From Flavobacteriales bacterium UBA1820 (lineage in GTDB: Bacteria; Bacteroidota; Bacteroidia; Flavobacteriales; UBA1820), in contig DCEW01000051.1 of assembly GCA_002314265.1 (NCBI GenBank), positions 20,443 to 45,141 of the forward strand: DNA of 24,699 bases, read 5' to 3'. Shown in pieces: positions 15,131 through 23,649 of the stretch. The position numbers and the translations under genes are program-made. Within the stretch, counting starts at the first letter, position 1; every line of letters starts with the position of its first letter. The notes beneath the pieces were generated by a model, which was given only the letters and a program-made list of their open reading frames with translations, had not been told where the DNA came from and made no database searches.

Positions 15131-17770
15131 ATGAAAGCATTCAAGATCGCAGCCATCGGCATAGGATCCCTCGTCGGACTGCTCATCGTCCTGATGATCG
15201 CCATCCCCTATTTCTTCAAGGACAAGATCGTCGACGCCGCCCTCCAGGCCGCCAACGAATCGCTCACCGCCCGGATCGTGGTCGATCCCTCGGACGTACA
15301 CTTCTCGCTGTTCTCCCACTTCCCCAACTTCACCCTCGCCATCGAAGACTTCGCCATCGAAGGCACGGGAAAATTCGAAGGCACCACCCTGATCCGCGCT
15401 TCGAAGATCTACGCCGTGATCGACCTCGCCAGCGTCTTTTCCGGCACGCCCAACATCCGGGCCGTCGGACTGGAAAAACCCCAAATCCACCTGATCACCG
15501 CCAAGGACGGCAGTGCCAACTACGACATCGTCAAACCCTCGGACGAAAAGGAATCCGAGCCGGCCGACACGAGTGCCCTGGCGCTGAACATCGACCTGAA
15601 AAAATACAGCATCTCCCGCGCCGAAGTGGATTACATCGACTCCACCTCGTCGATGGCCCTGCATATCGGCAACCTGAACCACTCGGGCAGCGGCGCAATG
15701 CGCTCCGAACGTTTTGCCCTGAAAACCGAGACCTCCATCGATACGCTCACCTTCGCCCTGGAAGGTACCCGCTACATCAAGGACGCCCGCATCCTGGGCC
15801 ACATCACCCTGGACATGGACATGGGCGCAATGGTCTTCACAGTCGACACGCAGGGCGAGGACTACAACCTGCATCTGAACGACATCGACCTGTTGTGTGA
15901 AGGTTCCCTCGGTCTGCTGGACGGCGGCGGCATGGACATCGACCTGCATCTGGGCAGCGGGAAGACCCAGTTCTCGTCCCTGCTCTCGATGCTTCCCCCG
16001 CAATACGCCTCGATGCTCGACGGGGTGAAAACCGAAGGGACCTTCGAGATGGATGCCACCGTCAAAGGCACCTACGGCGAAAATGCCTTCCCCGCTATCC
16101 AAGCGCTGCTCAAAGCCGAGAACGGCCGCATCCAATACCCCAAACTGCCCAAATCGATCGACGACATCCAGATCGACCTGCGGGTAGCTTCGCCCCAGAG
16201 CACCTCGCTCGACGCCCTGACCATCGACATGTCCAAATGCACGATGAAAGTAGCCGACAGCCCGGTTTCCGCCACCCTGCAACTTGCCACCCCGATCAGC
16301 GATCCGGACATCCGCGCTTCGCTGAAGACCACGCTCGACGTAGCCTCGCTGCGCGATGTGATCCCGCTGGAGGAGGATGACCGGATCGACGGAAAGATCC
16401 TCGCCGACGTCTCGATCGCCGGCCGGATGTCCACCCTGGAAAAAGGCAACTACCAGGACTTCAAGGCCGACGGCAGCATCTCGATCCAAAACCTGGAATA
16501 CGCCACCCGCTCGGTCGCACAACCGGTAAGGATCCCCTCGGCACAGCTGGTCTTCTCGCCTCAAGCCCTCGACCTTCGCTCTTTCGCCCTGGAGATCGGT
16601 GAAAGCGACCTTTCCCTTTCGGGACAACTGAAAAACTACCTCGGGTACTACCTGAAAGGACAAACCCTGCAGGGCAACCTGAATGTCTCCTCGAAAAACC
16701 TCGACCTGTCCTCCATCCTGCCGGCCGACAGCACCGCCACCGCCACCCCTGCTGCCCAGGAAGTCGCGCAATCCTCCCCGGAGGAAACGGCTGCCTCCCA
16801 GCCCATCCGCCTGCCCAAAGGCATCCGGTTCGACACGCAACTCGACCTGAAAAAGGTAAGCTACGGCACCATCGCCCTCTCCCAGGTTCAGGGACACCTG
16901 GGCCTGTACGACCAGATCGCCTACCTGAAAAACATCGCCATGCACGTAGCGGACGGCACGGTAAACGCTTCGGGTTCCTACGACGCCCGCCAGGCGGACA
17001 ATGCCCTGGCCGACATGACCTTCTCGCTCTCCGGGCTCGACATCCCACAGATGGCCGCCATGTTCACCAGCGTGAAGACCTTGGCACCGATAGCCTCTTC
17101 GGTGAGCGGACGGGTCAGCGGCTCGATCGCACTCAACACCCGCCTGGACGCAGCGATGCAGCCGGTGTACACCACGATGAACAGCCAGGGCACCCTGTCC
17201 ACACAAGGTTTGCAGCTGAAGAACAGCGAATTTACCAAGACGCTGGGAAAAGCCCTCGGGATCTCCGCCTTGGAAAACGACCCGAAGGTGGAAGACCTCA
17301 ACCTCAGCTATACCATCACCGACGGCCGGCTGACCGTCGCCCCGACTTCGTTCAAACTGGCCGGCATCGGAGCTACCCTAGCCGGCGATATGGCCCTCGA
17401 AGGGATGACCCTCGACATGACCACCGACCTGAAGGTGCCCCGTACAATGCTGCCCCAGAGCATCAACCAGACGATCGACAAGGCCGTCTCGACCCTCTCT
17501 TCCCTCGGGGTGAAAACCTCGGTGGGCGAAACGCTCGACATTGCCGGGCTGATCACCGGGGAAGCTACTTCGCCGAAATACTCCATCGCGTACGGTCCGG
17601 ATCATAGCCCCTCGCTGGCCGACTACCTGAAATCCGAAACCGAAAAGGCCGCCAAAAACGCCGCCGAAGCCGCCAAGGAAAAAGCCGAGGAAAAAGTGAA
17701 GGAGCAGACCGATAACCTGAAAGACAAGGCGGTCGACGCCATCAAGGGCTTGTTCGGAGGTAAGAAATAA
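15131..17770 (+). CDS. AsmA family envelope protein
   Basis: The 879-residue protein has a short cytoplasmic N-terminus, one membrane helix (about residues 6-28, IAAIGIGSLVGLLIVLMIAIPYFF) and a long repetitive beta-rich periplasmic part. This starts with the AsmA-like block VVDPSDVHFSLFSHFPNFTLAIEDFAIEG and ends with an AsmA C-terminal-like domain (LNTRLDA...LSTQGLQLKNSEFTKTLGKALGI...). AsmA-type proteins are bridge-like lipid carriers or envelope-integrity factors. The C-terminal 45 residues are an Ala/Lys/Glu-rich predicted helix. ATG 15131 is chosen because the transmembrane helix follows at once; the open frame upstream to 14624 is antisense to mraZ. TAACTTTC at 15066-15073 is a possible -7 box, but no -33 match supports it. 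It is divergent from mraZ. Confidence 0.88.
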   Translation: MKAFKIAAIGIGSLVGLLIVLMIAIPYFFKDKIVDAALQAANESLTARIVVDPSDVHFSLFSHFPNFTLAIEDFAIEGTGKFEGTTLIRASKIYAVIDLASVFSGTPNIRAVGLEKPQIHLITAKDGSANYDIVKPSDEKESEPADTSALALNIDLKKYSISRAEVDYIDSTSSMALHIGNLNHSGSGAMRSERFALKTETSIDTLTFALEGTRYIKDARILGHITLDMDMGAMVFTVDTQGEDYNLHLNDIDLLCEGSLGLLDGGGMDIDLHLGSGKTQFSSLLSMLPPQYASMLDGVKTEGTFEMDATVKGTYGENAFPAIQALLKAENGRIQYPKLPKSIDDIQIDLRVASPQSTSLDALTIDMSKCTMKVADSPVSATLQLATPISDPDIRASLKTTLDVASLRDVIPLEEDDRIDGKILADVSIAGRMSTLEKGNYQDFKADGSISIQNLEYATRSVAQPVRIPSAQLVFSPQALDLRSFALEIGESDLSLSGQLKNYLGYYLKGQTLQGNLNVSSKNLDLSSILPADSTATATPAAQEVAQSSPEETAASQPIRLPKGIRFDTQLDLKKVSYGTIALSQVQGHLGLYDQIAYLKNIAMHVADGTVNASGSYDARQADNALADMTFSLSGLDIPQMAAMFTSVKTLAPIASSVSGRVSGSIALNTRLDAAMQPVYTTMNSQGTLSTQGLQLKNSEFTKTLGKALGISALENDPKVEDLNLSYTITDGRLTVAPTSFKLAGIGATLAGDMALEGMTLDMTTDLKVPRTMLPQSINQTIDKAVSTLSSLGVKTSVGETLDIAGLITGEATSPKYSIAYGPDHSPSLADYLKSETEKAAKNAAEAAKEKAEEKVKEQTDNLKDKAVDAIKGLFGGKK

Positions 17771-17793
17771 CCCCCGTCTTCCCTCCCAAAGAC

Positions 17794-17833
17794 AAAAAAA
17801 CAGGGCGCAACGACCACACATTGCGCCCTTTTT
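17794..17833 (+). terminator. Rho-independent terminator after the asmA-like gene
   Basis: GGGCGCAA (17803-17810) and TTGCGCCC (17821-17828) form a perfect 8-bp stem with a 10-base loop, preceded by seven A residues (17794-17800) and followed by TTTTT (17829-17833). It lies 24 bases after the stop and just ahead of ftsX, so ftsX probably needs its own promoter. Confidence 0.85.
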
Positions 17834-17835
17834 AG

Positions 17836-17843
17836 TAATTTAG
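17836..17843 (+). promoter_or_regulatory. Possible -7 promoter box of ftsX
   Basis: TAATTTAG matches the Bacteroidota TAnnTTTG consensus at 7 of 8 positions and lies 22 bases upstream of the ftsX ATG, directly after a terminator. No TTTG element is found at the expected -33 spacing, so the call is weak. Confidence 0.35.
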
Positions 17844-17865
17844 CCGCTGAATCCATCTCATCTGC

Positions 17866-18747
17866 ATGAGAAAAGACAAAAGAGAAAAATACGAACGCCG
17901 CCGGGTCAAATCGTCCTACGTATCGGTAGTGGTCAGCACCACGCTGGTGCTTTTCATCCTGGGCCTCATCGGGATGCTGGTGCTCTCCACGGACAACCTC
18001 ACCCGCCACATCAAGGAAAACTTCGCCGTCGGGGTCGCCCTGAAGGACGGCGTGAAACAACAGGACCTCGACCAGTTCATCCGCGCCATCGAAGTAGCTC
18101 CCTACGCCAAAGGTGTCCAGTTCGTCAGCCGGGAAGATGCCCTTCAAACCCTCAAGGACGACTTGGGCGAGGATTTCGTCGAGTTCGTCGGGGACAACCC
18201 CCTCAATGACCGTATCGACGTATTTTTCCGCGCCGAATATGCCGACAGCCGCCAGGTCGATTCCGTAGCCACGATGCTGATGAAAAACGACTTCGTCGAT
18301 TCGGTGGACTACAACCGGATCATGCTGGACGAAATAAACTCCAACATCCGCACCATCAGCCTGTGGCTGGGTGCCTTCGCCATCCTGTTCCTGGTCGTGT
18401 CCATCCTGCTGATCAACAACTCGGTGCGTCTGACCATCTATTCCAAACGCTTTACCATCCGGACCATGCAGCTGGTGGGAGCCACCCCGAAGTTCATCCG
18501 CCGACCCTTTGTCAACCGCCTGGTAGGCAGCGCACTGATCAGCGCCTTCATCGCCCTGATCCTGCTCTCCGGCATCGTATATTACCTGTACCAGTGGCAG
18601 CCCGAATACCGGATCGTACTGGACCTGCGGCTCATCGGAGCCTTGTACTGCGGCCTGGTGGTCATCTCGGTGCTCATCACGATGATCAGCGGCCGGACGG
18701 CCGTGCGCAAATTCCTCGGCATGCGCGCCGAAGACCTGTATTACTAA
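17866..18747 (+). CDS. ftsX: Cell division protein FtsX (permease-like)
   Basis: The 293-residue protein has the FtsX layout: a basic cytoplasmic N-terminus (RKDKREKYERRRVKSSYVSVV), a first membrane helix (about 20-42), an extracytoplasmic domain (about 43-160, containing KGVQFVSREDALQTLKDDLGEDFVEF), and three further helices in an FtsX-type permease domain (about 165-290, with ERFTIRTMQLVGAT-like KRFTIRTMQLVGATPKFIRRPF). With the FtsE ATPase it normally regulates septal peptidoglycan hydrolases. No ftsE is adjacent, which is usual in Bacteroidota. It sits 31 bases ahead of the DUF3098 gene, likely co-transcribed. Confidence 0.95.
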   Translation: MRKDKREKYERRRVKSSYVSVVVSTTLVLFILGLIGMLVLSTDNLTRHIKENFAVGVALKDGVKQQDLDQFIRAIEVAPYAKGVQFVSREDALQTLKDDLGEDFVEFVGDNPLNDRIDVFFRAEYADSRQVDSVATMLMKNDFVDSVDYNRIMLDEINSNIRTISLWLGAFAILFLVVSILLINNSVRLTIYSKRFTIRTMQLVGATPKFIRRPFVNRLVGSALISAFIALILLSGIVYYLYQWQPEYRIVLDLRLIGALYCGLVVISVLITMISGRTAVRKFLGMRAEDLYY

Positions 18748-18778
18748 CCCCCGTTTCAAAACACAAACCACACGCCTT

Positions 18779-19036
18779 ATGAAAGCCTCGCAAAGCACCT
18801 TTCTCTTCACCCGGAACAATTACATCCTGATGGCGGCCGGAGTGGTCGTCATCCTGCTGGGATTTCTCCTGATGAGCGGAGGCAACGACCCCGACCTGAC
18901 CCAGTTCAACGAAGCGATCTTCTCCCGCCGGCGCATCTTCTGGGCACCGCTGATCGTCATCCTGGGATTCGTGATCGAGATCATCGCCATCTTTTACTCC
19001 CCGCGCAAGAAAAGCGACACCCCGGCAGAGAAATAA
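18779..19036 (+). CDS. DUF3098 family small membrane protein
   Basis: The 85-residue protein has two membrane helices (about residues 14-32, NYILMAAGVVVILLGFLLM, and 54-72, WAPLIVILGFVIEIIAIFY) joined by a short loop containing the GGNDPD turn seen in this family. It ends in a basic cytoplasmic-looking tail. Its molecular function is unknown. The gene commonly lies between ftsX and uppP in Bacteroidota, as here, which hints at a role in division or the undecaprenyl cycle, but that is guilt by association only. Confidence 0.85.
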   Translation: MKASQSTFLFTRNNYILMAAGVVVILLGFLLMSGGNDPDLTQFNEAIFSRRRIFWAPLIVILGFVIEIIAIFYSPRKKSDTPAEK

Positions 19037-19150
19037 CCCCGGGACGTCCCGCCGGGAGGGCGGAAAAGCATCTCCCACCCCGGATTGGGGAAATCGTCCC
19101 CGCACGGCAAAGCCTCTTACCCCGTTTAATCCCTTAACCCTCTTTATACT

Positions 19151-19951
19151 ATGGATTTATGGCAAGCGATCCTTTTGGGCATCATCCAAGGACTGGCGGA
19201 ATTCCTGCCTGTGTCTTCCAGCGGACAACTGGAACTGGCCAAAGCCGCCCTCGGAGTAGACATGGAAGGAAGCGCCGGACTGGCCTTTACCATCTACCTC
19301 CACGTCGGGACCGCCCTGGCGACGGTAGTCGTCTTCCGAAAAACGATCTGGGACCTGCTCAAAGGGCTCTTTGAATTCCGTTGGAACGAGCAGACACGCT
19401 ACTTGGCCATGATCGCCGTCTCGATGATCCCAGCGGGGATCGCCGGGCTTTTCTTCATGGACTACATCGACCTGCTCTTCGAAGGCAACGTCCTGCTGGT
19501 CGGCTCCATGCTCATCCTCACCGCTGCCCTGCTGCTGGTAGCGGACCGCGCCCGGGACACCACCCGGAAAGTGTCGTTCGCCAGCGCACTGATCATCGGC
19601 CTCTCTCAAGCCTTGGCCATCCTGCCCGGACTGTCCCGTTCCGGCACGACGATATCCACTTCGGTCCTCTGCAAGGTAGACCGAGGCGACGCCGCCCGCT
19701 TCTCGTTCCTGATGGTGCTTCCGCTTATCTTCGGCCAGATCGCCAAAGACATCCTGGACGGAGGGCTCTCGGCCGACATGTCCCAAAGCGGCGCCGGTGT
19801 CATCCTGGTGGGAACTCTGGTGTCGTTCCTGGTGGGCATCGCCGCCTGCCGCTGGATGATCGCCCTGGTAAAACGCGCACAGCTGAAATGGTTTGCCGTC
19901 TACTGCCTGATCGTCGGGATGGCCGCCATCGCATGGAAGCTGTTTTTCTAA
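19151..19951 (+). CDS. uppP: Undecaprenyl-diphosphate phosphatase UppP (BacA)
   Basis: The integral membrane enzyme dephosphorylates undecaprenyl pyrophosphate to regenerate the lipid carrier for peptidoglycan, and confers bacitracin tolerance when abundant. The 266-residue product has about eight helices. Motif 1 is QGLAEFLPVSSSGQL (13-27) with Glu17 of the ExxxE-type site. Motif 2 is PGLSRSGTTIS (159-169) with Arg163. Residue 26 is Gln where homologues such as E. coli BacA have His in SSSGHL. The gene is separated from DUF3098 by 114 bases holding a 10-bp GGGACGTCCC palindrome (19041-19050) but no promoter or terminator I can defend. A strong terminator follows. Confidence 0.95.
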   Translation: MDLWQAILLGIIQGLAEFLPVSSSGQLELAKAALGVDMEGSAGLAFTIYLHVGTALATVVVFRKTIWDLLKGLFEFRWNEQTRYLAMIAVSMIPAGIAGLFFMDYIDLLFEGNVLLVGSMLILTAALLLVADRARDTTRKVSFASALIIGLSQALAILPGLSRSGTTISTSVLCKVDRGDAARFSFLMVLPLIFGQIAKDILDGGLSADMSQSGAGVILVGTLVSFLVGIAACRWMIALVKRAQLKWFAVYCLIVGMAAIAWKLFF

Positions 19952-19990
19952 CGCACACCTGCTGCAGGCAGGAAAGCCCCGCGCAGCGAT

Positions 19991-20027
19991 AAAAAATCCG
20001 GCAACGCATGGCGTTGCCGGATTTTTT
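19991..20027. terminator. Bidirectional terminator between uppP and the DUF4097 pair
   Basis: A 17-bp perfect inverted repeat with an ATG loop (20008-20010): arms 19991-20007 (AAAAAATCCGGCAACGC) and 20011-20027. A-tract and T-tract flank the GC stem on both sides, so it works in either direction and serves the convergent uppP (+) and DUF4097 (-) transcripts. Confidence 0.92.
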
Positions 20028-20053
20028 ATTTTACCGCAGAGCAAGTCACCTTT

Positions 20054-20956
20054 TTACCACGCCCCCACGTATATATTGCCCGAAACGGCATTGGCCCGCA
20101 CTTGAACCCCGTTTCCGGAAGTGTTCAACTCCAGGCGGCGGCTGGCGCGCGCCACACCCGAAATCTCGATCTCGCTGCTCACTCCGCTGAGCGAGTAACT
20201 ATGCGACTTCAGATCGCCCTTCAGGTAAAGGCGAAGATCGCCCGAGACGGATTTGATCGACGTCTGCCGGACCTTGGGTCCCATGAACAGGCACACATTG
20301 CCGGAAGTAGAGGACGCTCCGACCAGGGAAAAATCCACCCCGGTCTTGCTTCCCTTGGCCAGCACATCACCCGAAACGGTAGTTACATCGATCTTGTTGC
20401 CCGTACAATCGGCCAGGGAAACATTGCCCGAGGTAGTGCGCACTACGGCCAAGTTAGACGTGATCCCCTTGAGGGTCATATCGCCCGATACCGTGCTCAC
20501 CGACAGGTCGTCCGCCGATACGCCGACCAGCGACACACACCCCGAAACGGACGAGACTTCCGATCCCTCCAAACGAAGCCCCTGCAACGAGACATCGCCC
20601 GCAACTCCATTGACAACGACCACCCGCACATCCGCCGGAGCCTCGATACGGATATAGCCCTGCGCACGGCGGATGGACACCGAGCGGAGCGTTTGGTAGA
20701 TCTCCAAGGTCGAACCCGACTTGCGCGCCTGGATGCTGAAATTCTTTTCCCGAATATCCATGTAGTCCACCCGGCACTCGACCTTGGTCTGCGCACCGTC
20801 TGTTTTGACCACACTCACCGGCAAGACCGGCTGCACTACCTTGATGGTGGTTACCCCCGAATAAGCCGCATCGATAAACACTTTGTTCTCGATCGTCTCC
20901 GCCCCGACGGTTCCCATTATCCACAGGGCGCAGAATAACAAGAGTAGCTTTTTCAT
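20054..20956 (-). CDS. Exported DUF4097-type beta-helix protein (signal peptide form)
   Basis: The 300-residue protein starts with a cleavable-looking signal peptide (MKKLLLLFCALWIMGTVGAE, 1-20). A beta-strand domain follows with DYMDIREKNFSIQ and LEIYQTLRSVSI. From about residue 110 a run of 18-22-residue repeats each carry [ST][VT]SG[DNC], such as SVSGCVSL, TVSGDMTL, TTSGNVSL and TVSGDVLA. These are the rungs of a right-handed beta-helix as in DUF4097 / putative auto-transporter adhesin head (GIN-type) domains. The biological role is not established. It ends in VSGNIYVGAW. It is the second gene of a tandem pair, 56 bases after its paralogue, with no terminator between them. Confidence 0.85.
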   Translation of the reverse strand: MKKLLLLFCALWIMGTVGAETIENKVFIDAAYSGVTTIKVVQPVLPVSVVKTDGAQTKVECRVDYMDIREKNFSIQARKSGSTLEIYQTLRSVSIRRAQGYIRIEAPADVRVVVVNGVAGDVSLQGLRLEGSEVSSVSGCVSLVGVSADDLSVSTVSGDMTLKGITSNLAVVRTTSGNVSLADCTGNKIDVTTVSGDVLAKGSKTGVDFSLVGASSTSGNVCLFMGPKVRQTSIKSVSGDLRLYLKGDLKSHSYSLSGVSSEIEISGVARASRRLELNTSGNGVQVRANAVSGNIYVGAW

Positions 20957-21012
20957 CGCACTTCTTTCGTATTTGCGTTTGACATCCTTTCTTTTCTCCT
21001 CTCCGCCACTTC

Positions 21013-21900
21013 CTACCAGGAGCGTACATCGACCCCGCCCGAAACCGTCGTGGCCTTCAGGTGTACTCCTCCGCTCTGGCCTTCGCTTTCGAAATGGCGC
21101 CGGGATTCACCGACCCCGGCCACCCGTACTCCGCCCGAAGTGGCATTCAAATCGTAACCGTTGCGGCTCAGATCGCCTTTGAGGTACACGTCGATCCCGC
21201 CCGAAATACTCTCCAAAGATACCTCTTGTGCCGAATCTTCCAAATAGACTTTCACTCCGCCCGAGACGGTTTCCCCCTCCATTTGGTTGGCCGACAAAGC
21301 CTCGGCGCGAATCCCGCCCGAGACGGTCTTGCAAGTGAGCCACTTTCCCCATACCTGCGAGAGCTCTACACCTCCCGAGACCGTACTCAAGTTCATTTGC
21401 TCGGCATTCACTCCGCTCACTTTCACTCCCCCCGAAACCGTCTGCGCCTTCAGGCGATCCAAAGAAACCCCTTCGGCATAAATTCCGCCCGAGACGCTCT
21501 GGATGTCCACCTCCCGCACCGAGGCGGGCACCCGCAGTTCGAGGTAGCACCCCGAAGCCTGTCGGCAAACCACTCCGTCCCTGGGTGTCTGATAAATCTC
21601 CAGCACACCCCCGTCCTGACGTACATCGATCTTGTAGTCGGGGACATTGACCTTCATCTGACCTACGTAGCACTCTACCGACACGCTATCCGATGTACCG
21701 GGAAGGACACGCACCGGGAAAATGCTCTGCGCTACCCGAGCGGCACGCACCCCGGCATACTGGCCGTCGAGAAGGGTCGTGTCCTTCCACTGAACCGCAT
21801 TCCCCTCCGACCATCCGGAACGGTTCACGGCACTCCAACTGCATCCGGCAGCCAACAAAGCGAAAACCGCGGCAAAAGCCGCAAAAAACACCTTTTTCAT
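21013..21900 (-). CDS. DUF4097-type beta-helix lipoprotein (paralogue of the downstream gene)
   Basis: The 295-residue protein begins with a lipoprotein signal peptide, MKKVFFAAFAAVFALLAAGC, with lipobox LAAG and Cys20, so it should be membrane-anchored. The body mirrors the neighbouring protein: a strand region (VRAARVAQSIFPVRVLPG, LEIYQTPRDGVV), then about nine repeats with SGG[VI] (SVSGGIYAE, TVSGGVKVS, TVSGGVELS, TVSGGIRAE and others), ending TVSGGVDVRSW. The frame also has an ATG at 21918, six codons upstream, but the 21900 start gives a standard lipoprotein signal. Function unknown; a cell-surface or periplasmic structural role is inference. Confidence 0.85.
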   Translation of the reverse strand: MKKVFFAAFAAVFALLAAGCSWSAVNRSGWSEGNAVQWKDTTLLDGQYAGVRAARVAQSIFPVRVLPGTSDSVSVECYVGQMKVNVPDYKIDVRQDGGVLEIYQTPRDGVVCRQASGCYLELRVPASVREVDIQSVSGGIYAEGVSLDRLKAQTVSGGVKVSGVNAEQMNLSTVSGGVELSQVWGKWLTCKTVSGGIRAEALSANQMEGETVSGGVKVYLEDSAQEVSLESISGGIDVYLKGDLSRNGYDLNATSGGVRVAGVGESRRHFESEGQSGGVHLKATTVSGGVDVRSW

Positions 21901-21902
21901 AG

Positions 21903-23645
<1,743 letters not shown>

Positions 23646-23649
23646 TGCG

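Noticed and set aside
15038..17206. 722-codon minus-strand open frame over the AsmA-like gene
   Set aside because: Gly/Val/Asp/Gln-rich shadow of the plus-strand gene with no recognisable domain.
19037..19100. Inverted repeats after the DUF3098 gene as a terminator
   Set aside because: GGGACGTCCC and nearby GC-rich repeats are present but no T-tract follows on either strand, so a terminator call is not justified.
21240..21500. Repeated CCGCCCGAGAC-like units as a CRISPR or DNA repeat array
   Set aside because: The repeats are in frame and encode the TVSGG rungs of the beta-helix lipoprotein; spacing and similarity follow the protein repeat.
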